A stretch of DNA of 64,000 nt from NCBI GenBank assembly GCA_003058495.1, contig QBVC01000023.1, forward strand, positions 112,155 through 176,154, written 5' to 3'. The position numbers and the translations under genes are program-made. The DNA comes from a gamma proteobacterium symbiont of Ctena orbiculata (GTDB lineage Bacteria; Pseudomonadota; Gammaproteobacteria; Chromatiales; Chromatiaceae). The notes beneath the pieces are model-generated. The model made no database searches, had not been told where the DNA came from, and saw only the letters and a list, made by a program, of their open reading frames with translations. Below, one piece after another: positions 18,303 to 26,344 of this stretch; position 1 is the stretch's first letter; each line of letters starts with the position of its first letter.

Positions 18303-20345
18303 ATGCACACCCTCATGAAACAGGTTAGATACTTGCTTGTGGGCATCTTTCTGCTGGCTGGCCAATCTGTGATGGCGGCGGGTTTGATGACCCCGAAATC
18401 GGCTAATCTTCCGCAACTGGAAATCAGGCAGCACCATGTTGAAGTCACCATCGAGGATGGTTACGCAGTAACCTCCGTCGAGCAGGTTTTTTACAATCCC
18501 AACGACGCCGAGCTTGAAGCCATCTACTCTTTTCCTGTTCCGGAAAAGGCATCCGTGGGGGAGTTTACCTACTGGATCGATGGCAAGCCGATTAGCGGAG
18601 AGGTGTTGGAGAAACAGCAGGCGAGGGAGGTCTACCAACAGGAGCGTGAACAGGGCAGGGAAGCCGCCCTGACCGAGCAGGACAGTTATCGCACATTTGA
18701 CAGCCAGGTCTACCCGGTCAGGCCACAACAGGATGTCAGAATTCGTCTTGTCTACATCCAACCCGCGCATGTGGATAGCGGAATAGGCCGCTATGTCTAT
18801 CCCCTGGAAGAGGGTGGAGTGGACGAACAGCGACTCGCCTTCTGGAGTTATAACGACGTGGTCACGGAAGCATTCAGTTTCAATCTGAAGTTGCGTTCAT
18901 CCTATCCCATAGATGCCGTGCGATTACCGCAACACCCACAGGTCCTGGCGAGTTCCAGCTCTCCGCAGGAGTGGTCGGTTTCCATCCTGAACGGCCAGCC
19001 CGGGGCCGAGGAGGCAGAGGGACAAACCGCGCCTGCCGTGATCCGGAAGCTGGACAAGGACATTGTGGTCTATTGGCGTCACCAACAGGGGCTTCCCGGC
19101 AGTGTGGATATGCTAGCCCATAAGGAGCCCGGCAAGGACCGGGGCAGCTTTATGCTGACGGTAACCCCGGGCGATGATTTGGCTTCGATCGACGAAGGCC
19201 GTGACTGGGTGTTTGTCCTCGACCTATCCGGCTCGATGGAAGGCAAATATCAGAGTCTGGTCGAAGGTGTACGCAAGGGTTTGGTGAAACTCTCCGACCG
19301 AGACCGTTTCAAAGTCGTGCTATTCAACAACCGCGCCCGGGAACTGACCTATGGCTACCTGCAAGCGAATATCAATAACGTTCAACGCGCGATAGAAAGG
19401 CTCGAGAATACCCGGCCGTCTGGCGGCACCAATCTCTATGCCGGACTTGAGCGCGGTATCGAGGGACTCGATTCCGATCGCTCCAGCGCCATTGTTTTGG
19501 TCACCGATGGGGTTGCCAACGTTGGCATCACGGAGAAGAAGGATTTTCTTAAGCTTCTAGAGCGCTATGACGTAAGGCTGTTCACTTTCGTCATGGGTAA
19601 CAGCGCAAACCGGCCGCTGCTGGACGGGATGACCAAGGTCTCAAACGGATTCGCCATCAATGTCTCCAACAGCGATGATATCGTCGGTCAGTTGATGCTG
19701 GCCACGGATAAACTCACCCACGAAGCGCTGCACGATATCGAGATCGGGATACGCGGTGTCAAGGTCAAAGACCTGACCCCTGCACGCATCGGATCCCTCT
19801 ATAGAGGCCAGCAGTTGATTCTGTTCGGTCACTATTGGGGTGACGGCATCGCGGATGTGACCATAAGCGGCAAGGTCTCAGGCCAACCTGCCGAGTACTC
19901 CAGCCGTTTTGAATTTCCCAGCCAAAGCGTGCGTAACCCGGAGATAGAGCGGCTCTGGGCCTTTGCGACCATCGAGGATCTGCAAAACCGGATCGACTAC
20001 CTCGGTGAGGATGCCGATAGTCGCCAGGCAATTGTCGATATAGCCATGGAGTATAGTCTGGTCACTGACTATACCTCGATGATCGTGCTACGGGAGGAGC
20101 AGTTCCAGCATTATGGTATCGATCGCCTGAACAAGACGAGGGTCGCCAGCGAACAGGCAGCCAGGCAACAGCGAAGTGCTACTCCCGTCGTCGATAACAG
20201 AGTGGACAGACAGCAGCCAATGTATAGCCAGCCTCGCGCCTATCCCTCATCTGGAAGCAGCGGCGGTGGTGCATTGGGACCCTGGTTGCTGCTACTGCTG
20301 ATTCCCTTGTGGCAGGCCAACCGGCATCGTCGTAAGACTTCATAA
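18303..20345 (+). CDS. VIT and VWA domain protein with GlyGly-CTERM tail
   Basis: A 680-residue exported protein. It has an N-terminal signal peptide (cleavage likely near AMA, about residue 25), a VIT domain (about 30-160) with the EAIYSFPVPEKASV motif, and a von Willebrand A domain with the metal-binding motif DLSGSMEG (starting at Asp307) and a conserved Thr/Asp (VLVTDGVANV). The C-terminus is a Ser/Gly-rich SSGGG spacer (about 651-655), a hydrophobic helix (WLLLLLIPLW) and a basic tail NRHRRKTS, which is the GlyGly-CTERM architecture recognised by rhombosortase. A GGAG site lies about 10 bases before ATG 18303. A rhombosortase gene follows 55 bp downstream. Confidence 0.9.
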   Translation: MHTLMKQVRYLLVGIFLLAGQSVMAAGLMTPKSANLPQLEIRQHHVEVTIEDGYAVTSVEQVFYNPNDAELEAIYSFPVPEKASVGEFTYWIDGKPISGEVLEKQQAREVYQQEREQGREAALTEQDSYRTFDSQVYPVRPQQDVRIRLVYIQPAHVDSGIGRYVYPLEEGGVDEQRLAFWSYNDVVTEAFSFNLKLRSSYPIDAVRLPQHPQVLASSSSPQEWSVSILNGQPGAEEAEGQTAPAVIRKLDKDIVVYWRHQQGLPGSVDMLAHKEPGKDRGSFMLTVTPGDDLASIDEGRDWVFVLDLSGSMEGKYQSLVEGVRKGLVKLSDRDRFKVVLFNNRARELTYGYLQANINNVQRAIERLENTRPSGGTNLYAGLERGIEGLDSDRSSAIVLVTDGVANVGITEKKDFLKLLERYDVRLFTFVMGNSANRPLLDGMTKVSNGFAINVSNSDDIVGQLMLATDKLTHEALHDIEIGIRGVKVKDLTPARIGSLYRGQQLILFGHYWGDGIADVTISGKVSGQPAEYSSRFEFPSQSVRNPEIERLWAFATIEDLQNRIDYLGEDADSRQAIVDIAMEYSLVTDYTSMIVLREEQFQHYGIDRLNKTRVASEQAARQQRSATPVVDNRVDRQQPMYSQPRAYPSSGSSGGGALGPWLLLLLIPLWQANRHRRKTS

Positions 20346-20400
20346 CAACTTTTAACCTCCAACGGCCAGGTTAAAACCTGGCCGTTCAAGGAGTCATGCG

Positions 20401-20988
20401 ATGAAGTTTCCCATACTGACAGTTGCTACAGTATTGATTACCGCAGCCATGATGGCTCTCCCCCAACTCCATGGGCTATTTTACTTTGAGTCATTACCTG
20501 TCATCTCGGGAGAGTGGTGGCGGCTATTGAGCGGCCACCTGACCCATACCGATTGGGAGCACTGGTTCTGGAATGCGGCAGCGCTTGCAGTGCTCGGTCT
20601 CTATCTGGAGAAGCAATCGAGATACCTGTGGATTCTGGGCATGTTAGCAGGCATAGCCAGTGTCAATCTCCTGCTGTTGTCCGATTGGTCACAGGTGACC
20701 AGGTACTGTGGTCTTTCAGGCGTGCTCAATACGCTGCTTGTACTCGCGCTGTTCCGCTATTGGCGGGAGACAGGTTCTGCCTGGGTAGTCGCTGCAGCCT
20801 TTATCTGTTTGAGTAAATTGGCACTGGAACTCCACTCGGGTACATCGCTGCTTACACATATTACCTGGCCCCCTTACCCGCCGGCTCATCTTGCTGGAAC
20901 ATTGGCGGGTTTGTTATTGCTTCTGGGTATGAAATTGCTGTTTGATTCAAAGTTATCACCCGTTGCGGCCGCTAACTCAAGACTTTAA
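20401..20988 (+). CDS. rrtA: Rhombosortase (rhomboid-like GlyGly-CTERM protease)
   Basis: A 195-residue membrane protein with about six hydrophobic helices. The rhomboid catalytic pair is seen as Ser106 in CGLSGVLN and His163 in AHLAGTLAG, and the GEWWRLLSGHLTHTDWEHWFWN segment (37-58) is typical of rhombosortases. It should cleave the GlyGly-CTERM tail of the preceding VIT/VWA protein; the two genes are adjacent and co-directional. A palindromic AACGGCCAGG-TTAAAA-CCTGGCCGTT hairpin (about 20359-20386) lies between them and may modulate relative expression. Confidence 0.92.
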   Translation: MKFPILTVATVLITAAMMALPQLHGLFYFESLPVISGEWWRLLSGHLTHTDWEHWFWNAAALAVLGLYLEKQSRYLWILGMLAGIASVNLLLLSDWSQVTRYCGLSGVLNTLLVLALFRYWRETGSAWVVAAAFICLSKLALELHSGTSLLTHITWPPYPPAHLAGTLAGLLLLLGMKLLFDSKLSPVAAANSRL

Positions 20989-21048
20989 TTTCTGTAGAGC
21001 AAACATACGATGTGTGTAGTAGACGGTGCCATGTTAGTGTCTGTTGAT

Positions 21049-21690
21049 TCAAACTTTGGCTCTCTCATTTTCTATAACCTTGCCGATAACAAACTTCCCC
21101 GAATATGAGAAGGTTTTACCGAAGAGGGGATGGACCATATTGAAATCGACAAACAGCTCCCGATCTGATACCGCCTTTTCGATGATCTCGGCATCACCGA
21201 GGATTGCCCAGTTGGGGATGCGAAGGGTAAATGGGCCGACTTTCCAGACATAGCCGAGACTGCGGAAATGGAGAGCATTATTTTGTGCATGGGTCTGCAG
21301 CCTTATGCCCATGCCATAATTGACATACTCGATAATCTCATTTTTGCCGACACACTCCATTTTGGAGCGAAATATCACGGGAACTTTGCCGGGGAAAAAG
21401 AGTCTCCTGTGCCAGTACATGGCTTGTTTATTCCCCCTGCTGGTCCAGTTCCTGACTTCAGTGGGAATGGCCATGCCTTTATAGGGCACTAATGCACCAA
21501 AGATGCGCCCGGGTATCAGAAACAGCTTTCCGATCCTGGAGTGGTACTCCTCATTCATGGTGCCCCGTAGATGGAGCTGAGCATCACGCCCCGGCTTGAG
21601 GCCGTAGTGCAGTTTGATAATGCTGTCCAACTTGTTCCACTTATCGCCGAGAGCCTTTTCAATGACGGCTTTTCTCTGTTCCATAGACAT
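21049..21690 (-). CDS. DUF4166 domain-containing protein
   Basis: A 213-residue protein. The features of DUF4166 are visible: a LHYGLKPGRDAQLHLRGTM segment near residue 27, repeated beta-strands with WHRRLFFPG, and a C-terminal MVHPLFGKTFSYSGKF motif (about 187-202). Function is unknown. It lies 15 bp after a DUF2269 gene on the same strand, and a truncated DoxX-like reading frame precedes that. The three probably formed an operon. Confidence 0.8.
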   Translation of the reverse strand: MSMEQRKAVIEKALGDKWNKLDSIIKLHYGLKPGRDAQLHLRGTMNEEYHSRIGKLFLIPGRIFGALVPYKGMAIPTEVRNWTSRGNKQAMYWHRRLFFPGKVPVIFRSKMECVGKNEIIEYVNYGMGIRLQTHAQNNALHFRSLGYVWKVGPFTLRIPNWAILGDAEIIEKAVSDRELFVDFNMVHPLFGKTFSYSGKFVIGKVIENERAKV

Positions 21691-21705
21691 ATCTCATCTC
21701 CCTTT

Positions 21706-22176
21706 TCAGAGTGCAGGTTTAAAGACCATCAGGAAATAGACAACTACCATTGCGGTAAAAGCGGGTACACCGAGCCAGAACCACTGCTTAGCATGCTTGT
21801 GGTAGAGCGGGGATAGGGGCTGGCCTTGTTTTACCGCTGCCAGAGAGAGGTCACGCATTCGTATCTGCAGCCATACCACGGGTAACCAGCAGGCGCCCGC
21901 GAGCAGATAGAGGATTAACGTGATAACCACCCAATCCTGGGTATAGGGGATGCCGAAAATTTGAAGCAGCCAGATACCGGTGAGAGGTTGGATGATCACC
22001 GTCGGCGTGGTGAAGATCCAGTCAGCTAATACCACGACTCTATTGGTGTGGGCTATCGCAGAAATATCCCCGCTGCGGTCAGCGGACCACTTGTAGAATG
22101 CACTGCCAAGCCCGGTGCCAAACAGCAGGGTTGCGCTTAGAATATGAATCCATTTAATGATGAAGTACTCACTCAT
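21706..22176 (-). CDS. DUF2269 family integral membrane protein
   Basis: A 156-residue protein with four predicted membrane helices. It begins MSEYFIIKWIHILSATLLFG, the usual opening of DUF2269 proteins, and has a TRWIFTTPTV-like motif, here ADWIFTTPTVIIQPLTG. A longer frame starting at 22413 is rejected because its first 79 residues overlap another coding frame and lack family similarity. The ATG at 22174-22176 overlaps the stop of the upstream DoxX-like remnant by four bases. Function unknown. Confidence 0.8.
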   Translation of the reverse strand: MSEYFIIKWIHILSATLLFGTGLGSAFYKWSADRSGDISAIAHTNRVVVLADWIFTTPTVIIQPLTGIWLLQIFGIPYTQDWVVITLILYLLAGACWLPVVWLQIRMRDLSLAAVKQGQPLSPLYHKHAKQWFWLGVPAFTAMVVVYFLMVFKPAL

Positions 22177-22425
22177 GACTTTTGCTCCAGCACCAGCAGG
22201 ATCAGGATGGAGATGATCAAGGGTGCATTTTTCGATACGGGTCCAAATGGATGTAACCAATGCTCTGGTTGTGTGAAGGAGATGATCAGGGTGTAGACGA
22301 TGATCAACAGGATCTGCAGCCAGCCGATTTGGCTGGGATAGAAGCGAAACAAAACCGCAAGCCCGATAAAGAGGTCGATCGATGATGCGCCATAGAGAAA
22401 CAGTGGCGCCCATGCTGCTGGACTA
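22173..22425 (-). pseudogene. C-terminal remnant of a DoxX-like membrane protein
   Basis: Reading on the minus strand, a frame encodes about 80 residues of hydrophobic sequence with the motif TQPEHWLHPFGPVSKN followed by APLIISILILLVLE and a stop. This matches the C-terminal DoxX-like domain found after NAD(P)-binding domains in some fusion proteins. No start codon fits: the frame is closed by a stop near 22448, and the similarity ends at about 22420, where an unrelated plus-strand frame begins. It looks like the 3' remains of a longer gene whose 5' part was deleted. Confidence 0.65.
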
Positions 22426-22863
22426 GTGGGGCTTTTGGGTTTTGTCTATTCGACTTCCAATGCTGATGAACGCTCTACACAGGCTGTATCAGCCGAGCTT
22501 AGTAGCTTTTTCGAAGCCTTTCTTGATAGGCGGTTGTCAGCTAGTGAAAGGCGCAAAGTAACCGAGGAGTATATTGCCTATTACGGCGGTGACACCTGTG
22601 AAGACAGCTGCGTGAAGTACCTGGAGCAACTCAGGCAACTCGTGCCGCGTATCCGTGGTAACCTGGATCAAGCAGAGAACCATAACCTGCTAGCCCGCCA
22701 TGTTATAACCTCTCCCACCTATTTCGATCCTAAATTGCAAGGTAGTCTCATCCTGCGCTTGTTGAATGAGCCTGATCCCGTACTGGTTGCCGATCCAAAG
22801 AGCAAGCGCTTGATGACCGAAAAGGATGTTGTCGCTCTCATCCATATACTGGTTTTTCAATGA
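22426..22863 (+). CDS. Unrecognised protein, probably the 5' half of a broken gene
   Basis: A 145-residue frame with a GTG start at 22426. The opening GLLGFVYSTSNA looks like the last part of a signal peptide, so the true start may have been lost. It has the Cys pair DTCEDSC near residue 64. It ends at TGA 22861-22863, and the same frame continues without another stop to 23316, so this and the next entry are best read as one gene split by a single in-frame TGA. I do not recognise the family. A start at the junction with the DoxX-like remnant supports local rearrangement. Confidence 0.5.
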   Translation: MGLLGFVYSTSNADERSTQAVSAELSSFFEAFLDRRLSASERRKVTEEYIAYYGGDTCEDSCVKYLEQLRQLVPRIRGNLDQAENHNLLARHVITSPTYFDPKLQGSLILRLLNEPDPVLVADPKSKRLMTEKDVVALIHILVFQ

Positions 22864-22896
22864 TCCAAAGGCGAAACTCCAATCGAAGAGCGTACG

Positions 22897-23316
22897 TTGT
22901 CAGAAAGCGAAATAGCACAGATTGCCAATGCCTTTAACCAGGCATTGAGTGAAGGGACGGGCTTGCAAAAACTCCCGGTAGGCATGCCTGTGACGGCTGA
23001 GTTTTGGGCCGGCCTGCAACAGCAGTGGTCGCAACTGTTAGCTACAGAGCGCCAGGCGGTTCGTGATTACCTGGATCACGGGGCCGATAAGCCCATGCCT
23101 GATCGGCTTTACAGTCAGTTGATAGGATTATCGCCAGCTGATGCATTGGAATTCAAAGCGATAGACTCTACAGAGAAGATGACCCAACTGTTGGACGAGA
23201 CATTAATCCATTCGAGGACGTTGATGAGGATGAGGCTGGGTGTATCCTCGTGGAGTCAACCAGGCACAATGATGACCCGCCCCCTTGATTACATGCCTGG
23301 AACTCCTTATCCTTGA
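22897..23316 (+). CDS. Unrecognised protein, probably the 3' half of a broken gene
   Basis: This 139-residue frame has only a weak TTG start at 22897 and no clear ribosome-binding site. It lies in the same reading frame as the preceding entry, and the 11 codons between the TGA and the TTG read as normal polar protein sequence. The product is helical and charged with no motif I recognise. If the TGA is real it is probably not translated as a separate protein. Confidence 0.4.
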   Translation: MSESEIAQIANAFNQALSEGTGLQKLPVGMPVTAEFWAGLQQQWSQLLATERQAVRDYLDHGADKPMPDRLYSQLIGLSPADALEFKAIDSTEKMTQLLDETLIHSRTLMRMRLGVSSWSQPGTMMTRPLDYMPGTPYP

Positions 23317-23447
23317 GTGATTATCTGGAGAAAAAGGCAAGGCTCCAGTTGCCTGTTTTTTGTTGTTTCATCAATTGGTTAACAGGAGTCAATTTTCCTC
23401 AAGGATCGCTCGATCCAGTCATTGACAAACATGGAGTGAGGTATGAC

Positions 23448-23936
23448 ATGATGTCCGAATCCGTCTTTACACCTGAACCCTCGGCGAACAAGATCAACTG
23501 GGTGCTAGCGGCTGTTGCCATCCTGGTATTCCCTGGGGTGCTCATCGCCCGACAAAGTGTGGTAGCCGCAGTTGTGGTAAGCGGGGTCGCGCTTGTTGCT
23601 TTTGCCTATCTTGTTTGGCGTGTGAAAAACGCGCGCATTTTTCTCGATGACAACCAGATATCCATCATGGGCAGCTATAGCACACGCCGGATCAAACGCT
23701 CTGATATCAAGACCACAGCTTTGGTGCCGAACCTCTCGGGAGTCAGATCGGGTCAGACGGCGGCGTTGCTATTGCTAGATGATGCCGGTCGAAGTCTTGT
23801 GCAACTCTACGCCCCCTACTGGTCGATCGATACATTGAGAGAAGTCGCGGCAGAGCTTGGTGGTCCCAGCTGGACCGCAGAGTCTGCAACCACAGTGAAT
23901 GATCTCAAGGAGAGATTTCCCAAAGCCTTCGGTTAG
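23448..23936 (+). CDS. Membrane protein of unknown function with PH-like C-terminal part
   Basis: A 162-residue protein. Two adjacent membrane helices (about residues 18-57: INWVLAAVAILVFPGVLI and VVAAVVVSGVALVAFAYLVW) precede a soluble domain of beta-strands (ISIMGSYSTRRIKRSDIKTTAL) that resembles bacterial PH-like domains. A longer frame from TTG 23313 is rejected; ATG 23448 follows a GGAGTGAGG ribosome-binding site at about 23433. Role unknown. Confidence 0.65.
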   Translation: MMSESVFTPEPSANKINWVLAAVAILVFPGVLIARQSVVAAVVVSGVALVAFAYLVWRVKNARIFLDDNQISIMGSYSTRRIKRSDIKTTALVPNLSGVRSGQTAALLLLDDAGRSLVQLYAPYWSIDTLREVAAELGGPSWTAESATTVNDLKERFPKAFG

Positions 23937-24138
23937 GCCGATCGCAACACAGAGGTATCAATGCGGTCAAGATTATCATGGTCAAGATAAGCTATGTGTC
24001 TGGGCTCCATGCGGGTTGACGGCCATCTTCAATCAGGCGATGGAGATTCGAACCGATACTCTCTACCATCTACAGCGAGCAGGGACATTGCAGGCGGGGA
24101 CGATAGTTAACGGTATCGACTCCTTTGTACAGTGAAAA

Positions 24139-24321
24139 TTAGGGAAATTCGTAACCTTTCCCCTTCCACCACTCGATCATCCTATCATTGACAGCGCTCC
24201 AATCGACCCGATCGGTTGGACTGTTGGTGCGTCCCATCTCGACGGCGGTCTTGTCCAATGCTTCGACGAATTGCTGTTTGAGATCTTCGGGTGCATGGGT
24301 GAAATGTTCTACATCGCTCAT
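24139..24321 (-). CDS. Small conserved protein of unknown function (60 aa)
   Basis: A 60-residue soluble protein (MSDVEHFTHAPEDLKQQ...) ending WWKGKGYEFP. A strong GGAGGAAC ribosome-binding site precedes its ATG at the usual distance, which supports it as real. It has no Cys pair, membrane helix or known motif. It is encoded in the patchwork region between membrane-protein genes. Function unknown. Confidence 0.6.
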   Translation of the reverse strand: MSDVEHFTHAPEDLKQQFVEALDKTAVEMGRTNSPTDRVDWSAVNDRMIEWWKGKGYEFP

Positions 24322-24426
24322 GTTGTTCCTCCACCTTGATAGAGTGGCTCTGGTAATAAACCTGTGTGTGTTGATGATCCAGAAGTTTATTTAGCAACCA
24401 GTAACAGTGTCGATTCAACATGATAT

Positions 24427-24699
24427 TCATAGGGTATTAGTCACCCCGTCAAAATCATTTTTAACCTCGTCAGTCAGCCTTCTTGTTGTAGACTCAATCC
24501 AATCATTCTGCTGCACTAGAAAGACAGAAGTCGCTTCCAGATCATAACGCCTTTGAATCGATATCCAAGGAAGTAGACCATGTAATGTAAACATCACAAC
24601 GCTGGCGCTCAGGCGCAGGGCGATTCCCAATGCAAAACTGGCATGCTGTATATAGGATATATCTTGCTCATGGAGATGCCGGGTTAAAATATTCATCAT
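24427..24699 (-). CDS. DUF6356-like small membrane protein
   Basis: A 90-residue protein with a central hydrophobic pair of segments (ALGIALRLSASVVMFTLHGLLPWI) preceded by an amphipathic RHLHEQDISYIQHA stretch. This layout resembles DUF6356 proteins, where a FTxHP...YxEH motif leads into a membrane segment ending in HALLP. Function is unknown. The family assignment is from memory of the pattern and is moderate. Confidence 0.55.
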   Translation of the reverse strand: MMNILTRHLHEQDISYIQHASFALGIALRLSASVVMFTLHGLLPWISIQRRYDLEATSVFLVQQNDWIESTTRRLTDEVKNDFDGVTNTL

Positions 24700-24759
24700 C
24701 TTCTCCGATTTGTCGGCACGTCCCTGTGTGCTAGTACTCCATGTATGGTCAATGGGCGG

Positions 24760-24975
24760 TCAACCCTTTTGTAACTGGTGCACCATCGCAGCGGTCATGG
24801 CGTTTCCGCCTATGCCCCATTGGCCTTCAGGTACCTCCTCGATCTTCACCCAGGTTACCGAGCGCATGTTCTCGCCCTCGATCTCGACCATGGCATTGGT
24901 CAGTTTTTCGATCATTTGAACCTTGTCCTCTGGTGAAAAGACGTTTTCAATCAGGTTTACTGTGATAAGTGGCAT
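24760..24975 (-). CDS. 4-oxalocrotonate tautomerase family protein
   Basis: A 71-residue protein that begins MPLITVNLIENVFS. The Pro after the initiator Met is the catalytic base of 4-oxalocrotonate tautomerases. The later VTWVKIEEVPEGQWGIGG segment (about 40-57) is typical of the family. The gene is divergent from the HxlR regulator at 25153, and the 177 bp between them carries two inverted repeats that could be operators, so the regulator may control it. The substrate is unknown. Confidence 0.85.
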   Translation of the reverse strand: MPLITVNLIENVFSPEDKVQMIEKLTNAMVEIEGENMRSVTWVKIEEVPEGQWGIGGNAMTAAMVHQLQKG

Positions 24976-25080
24976 AGCTCTTCTCCGTTAAATTGTTAAT
25001 CTCTGTCATCTGTCAGGTCGTACTGCTGCCTGGTGATTACAGGTTAGGCTGCCGGGCTGGATCGAACTACTTGCCTTGTT

Positions 25081-25119
25081 GTAGTATCCAACTACATTTT
25101 CTGTAGTAAGCGGCTACAG
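25081..25119. promoter_or_regulatory. Tandem inverted repeats between tautomerase and HxlR genes
   Basis: Two inverted repeats lie side by side: GTAGT-ATCCA-ACTAC (25081-25095) and CTGTAG-TAAGCGG-CTACAG (25101-25119). They share the GTAG/CTAC arms and sit about 35 bp before the regulator start. Such paired sites are the expected binding targets of an autoregulated dimeric HxlR-type regulator; the link is inference. Confidence 0.5.
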
Positions 25120-25152
25120 ATTTGTGATTGATGAAACCATAAGGGAGGTCAG

Positions 25153-25836
25153 ATGGAGTACGGTCAATTCTGCCCGGTTGCCAAGGCGATGGAGATTCTC
25201 GGTGAGAAATGGACTGTTCTGATCTTGCGCGAACTGCACATGGGGGGCAGCCGTTTCAGCGAGCTGCAGCGGGGATTGTGTCTGATCTCGCCCACCATTC
25301 TCACCAAGCGCCTGAATGACCTCGCCGATGCGGAGCTGATCCTGCGCAAGCGCATACCCGGACAGCGAGGGTATGAATATTTTCTTACCCAGGCCGGCAA
25401 GGAGACGCTGCCTATAATAAAGATCATCGGTGAGTGGGGCATGTGCTGGGCCCGTGGCGACCTGCGCGAAACCGATCTCGATGTGGAGTTGTTGATGCTC
25501 TATCTGCAACGCAGCATTCAACCCGACAATCTCCCGGGCAACCAGACCGTTATTCAATTCCATTTCACCAACCTGAAAAAACTGGCCACCTGGTGGTTGA
25601 TCGTCAAGGGAGATAGCGTGGACATCTGTCTGGAGGACCCGGGGCAGGAGGTGGATATCTATTTCACCACCAACCTGCGCACCATGATCGACTGCTGGAT
25701 GGGGGATGAAAACTACCAGTCGGCAATCGCCGATGGCCGGCTCAACCTGGTCGGACCATCCGCCCTGACACGCAATATTCAGAGCTGGCTTTCTGATAGT
25801 ATCTTTGCCGGTATTCGTCCGGCCCATGAAATCTGA
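25153..25836 (+). CDS. HxlR-family transcriptional regulator with SCP2-like C-terminal domain
   Basis: A 227-residue protein. Residues 1-95 form the HxlR winged helix: CPVAKAMEILGEKWTVLILREL, then the recognition region RFSELQRGLCLISPTILTKRL and the wing RKRIPGQRGYEYFLT. Cys7 is the redox-sensitive position seen in many members. Residues about 110-220 resemble a sterol-carrier-2-like domain and are a known extension of this subgroup. It is divergent from the tautomerase gene. Effector unknown. Confidence 0.88.
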   Translation: MEYGQFCPVAKAMEILGEKWTVLILRELHMGGSRFSELQRGLCLISPTILTKRLNDLADAELILRKRIPGQRGYEYFLTQAGKETLPIIKIIGEWGMCWARGDLRETDLDVELLMLYLQRSIQPDNLPGNQTVIQFHFTNLKKLATWWLIVKGDSVDICLEDPGQEVDIYFTTNLRTMIDCWMGDENYQSAIADGRLNLVGPSALTRNIQSWLSDSIFAGIRPAHEI

Positions 25837-25922
25837 ACCTTGCGCTTCACTCCACTTGCATAATCCGTAGTGGGTAACTGCACATCCCACCCACCGGTAC
25901 AGAGGTCGTTCTGTATCGGTTG

Positions 25923-26216
25923 TTAGCGGCTGAAGACTCCGTTTTTCAGAAAATGGATGGTCTGCTGGGCGACGCTGATGTCGAAGCGCATGGCAGAGTG
26001 TCCTGTCTCGATGAGGATGAAGTCGTCCATCCCATCAATCAGGGTCGAGCGCACGGGTACCAGGCCGTCATCGAGACCCGCAATGGCATCCTCCCGCACG
26101 CTCTCTTCCCTATAGCCGGCGATAACGCCGAGTGGGTAATCCGTTGCCGGCAGTGAATTCGGCAAGCTTTCCGCATCGGTGTGATTTGATCTGATTGAAA
26201 TCTTAGTGCCGAGGAT
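25923..26216 (-). pseudogene. C-terminal remnant of an alpha/beta-hydrolase (lipase-like)
   Basis: The frame encodes LGVIAG, then GLDDGLVPVRST with the catalytic-type Asp region and GHSAM with the likely catalytic His, ending in QTIHFLKNGVFSR. This is the last third of PGAP1/lipase-like hydrolases. No nucleophile GxSxG region is present: similarity stops near 26216 and the sequence upstream runs into the NUDIX promoter on the other strand. It is a 3' fragment without a recognisable start. Confidence 0.65.
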
Positions 26217-26344
26217 CCGGTTGGACACTAGCCGTTCGCGCCAAGGATAATGCAGATGCCGCCAAGCGGCGGATCTCGGGGATCGCTGATACAATCCGGT
26301 CTCCAATGGCCATGAAGAAAAACCAAGAAGTGAGAAATTGCCCG

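Noticed and set aside
22861..22863. Selenocysteine at the in-frame TGA
   Set aside because: No selenoprotein family or typical stem-loop recognised after the codon; a nonsense change is simpler.
23899..24135. 78-codon plus-strand frame after the PH-like membrane protein
   Set aside because: Overlaps the preceding gene out of frame and shows no ribosome-binding site or protein-like pattern.
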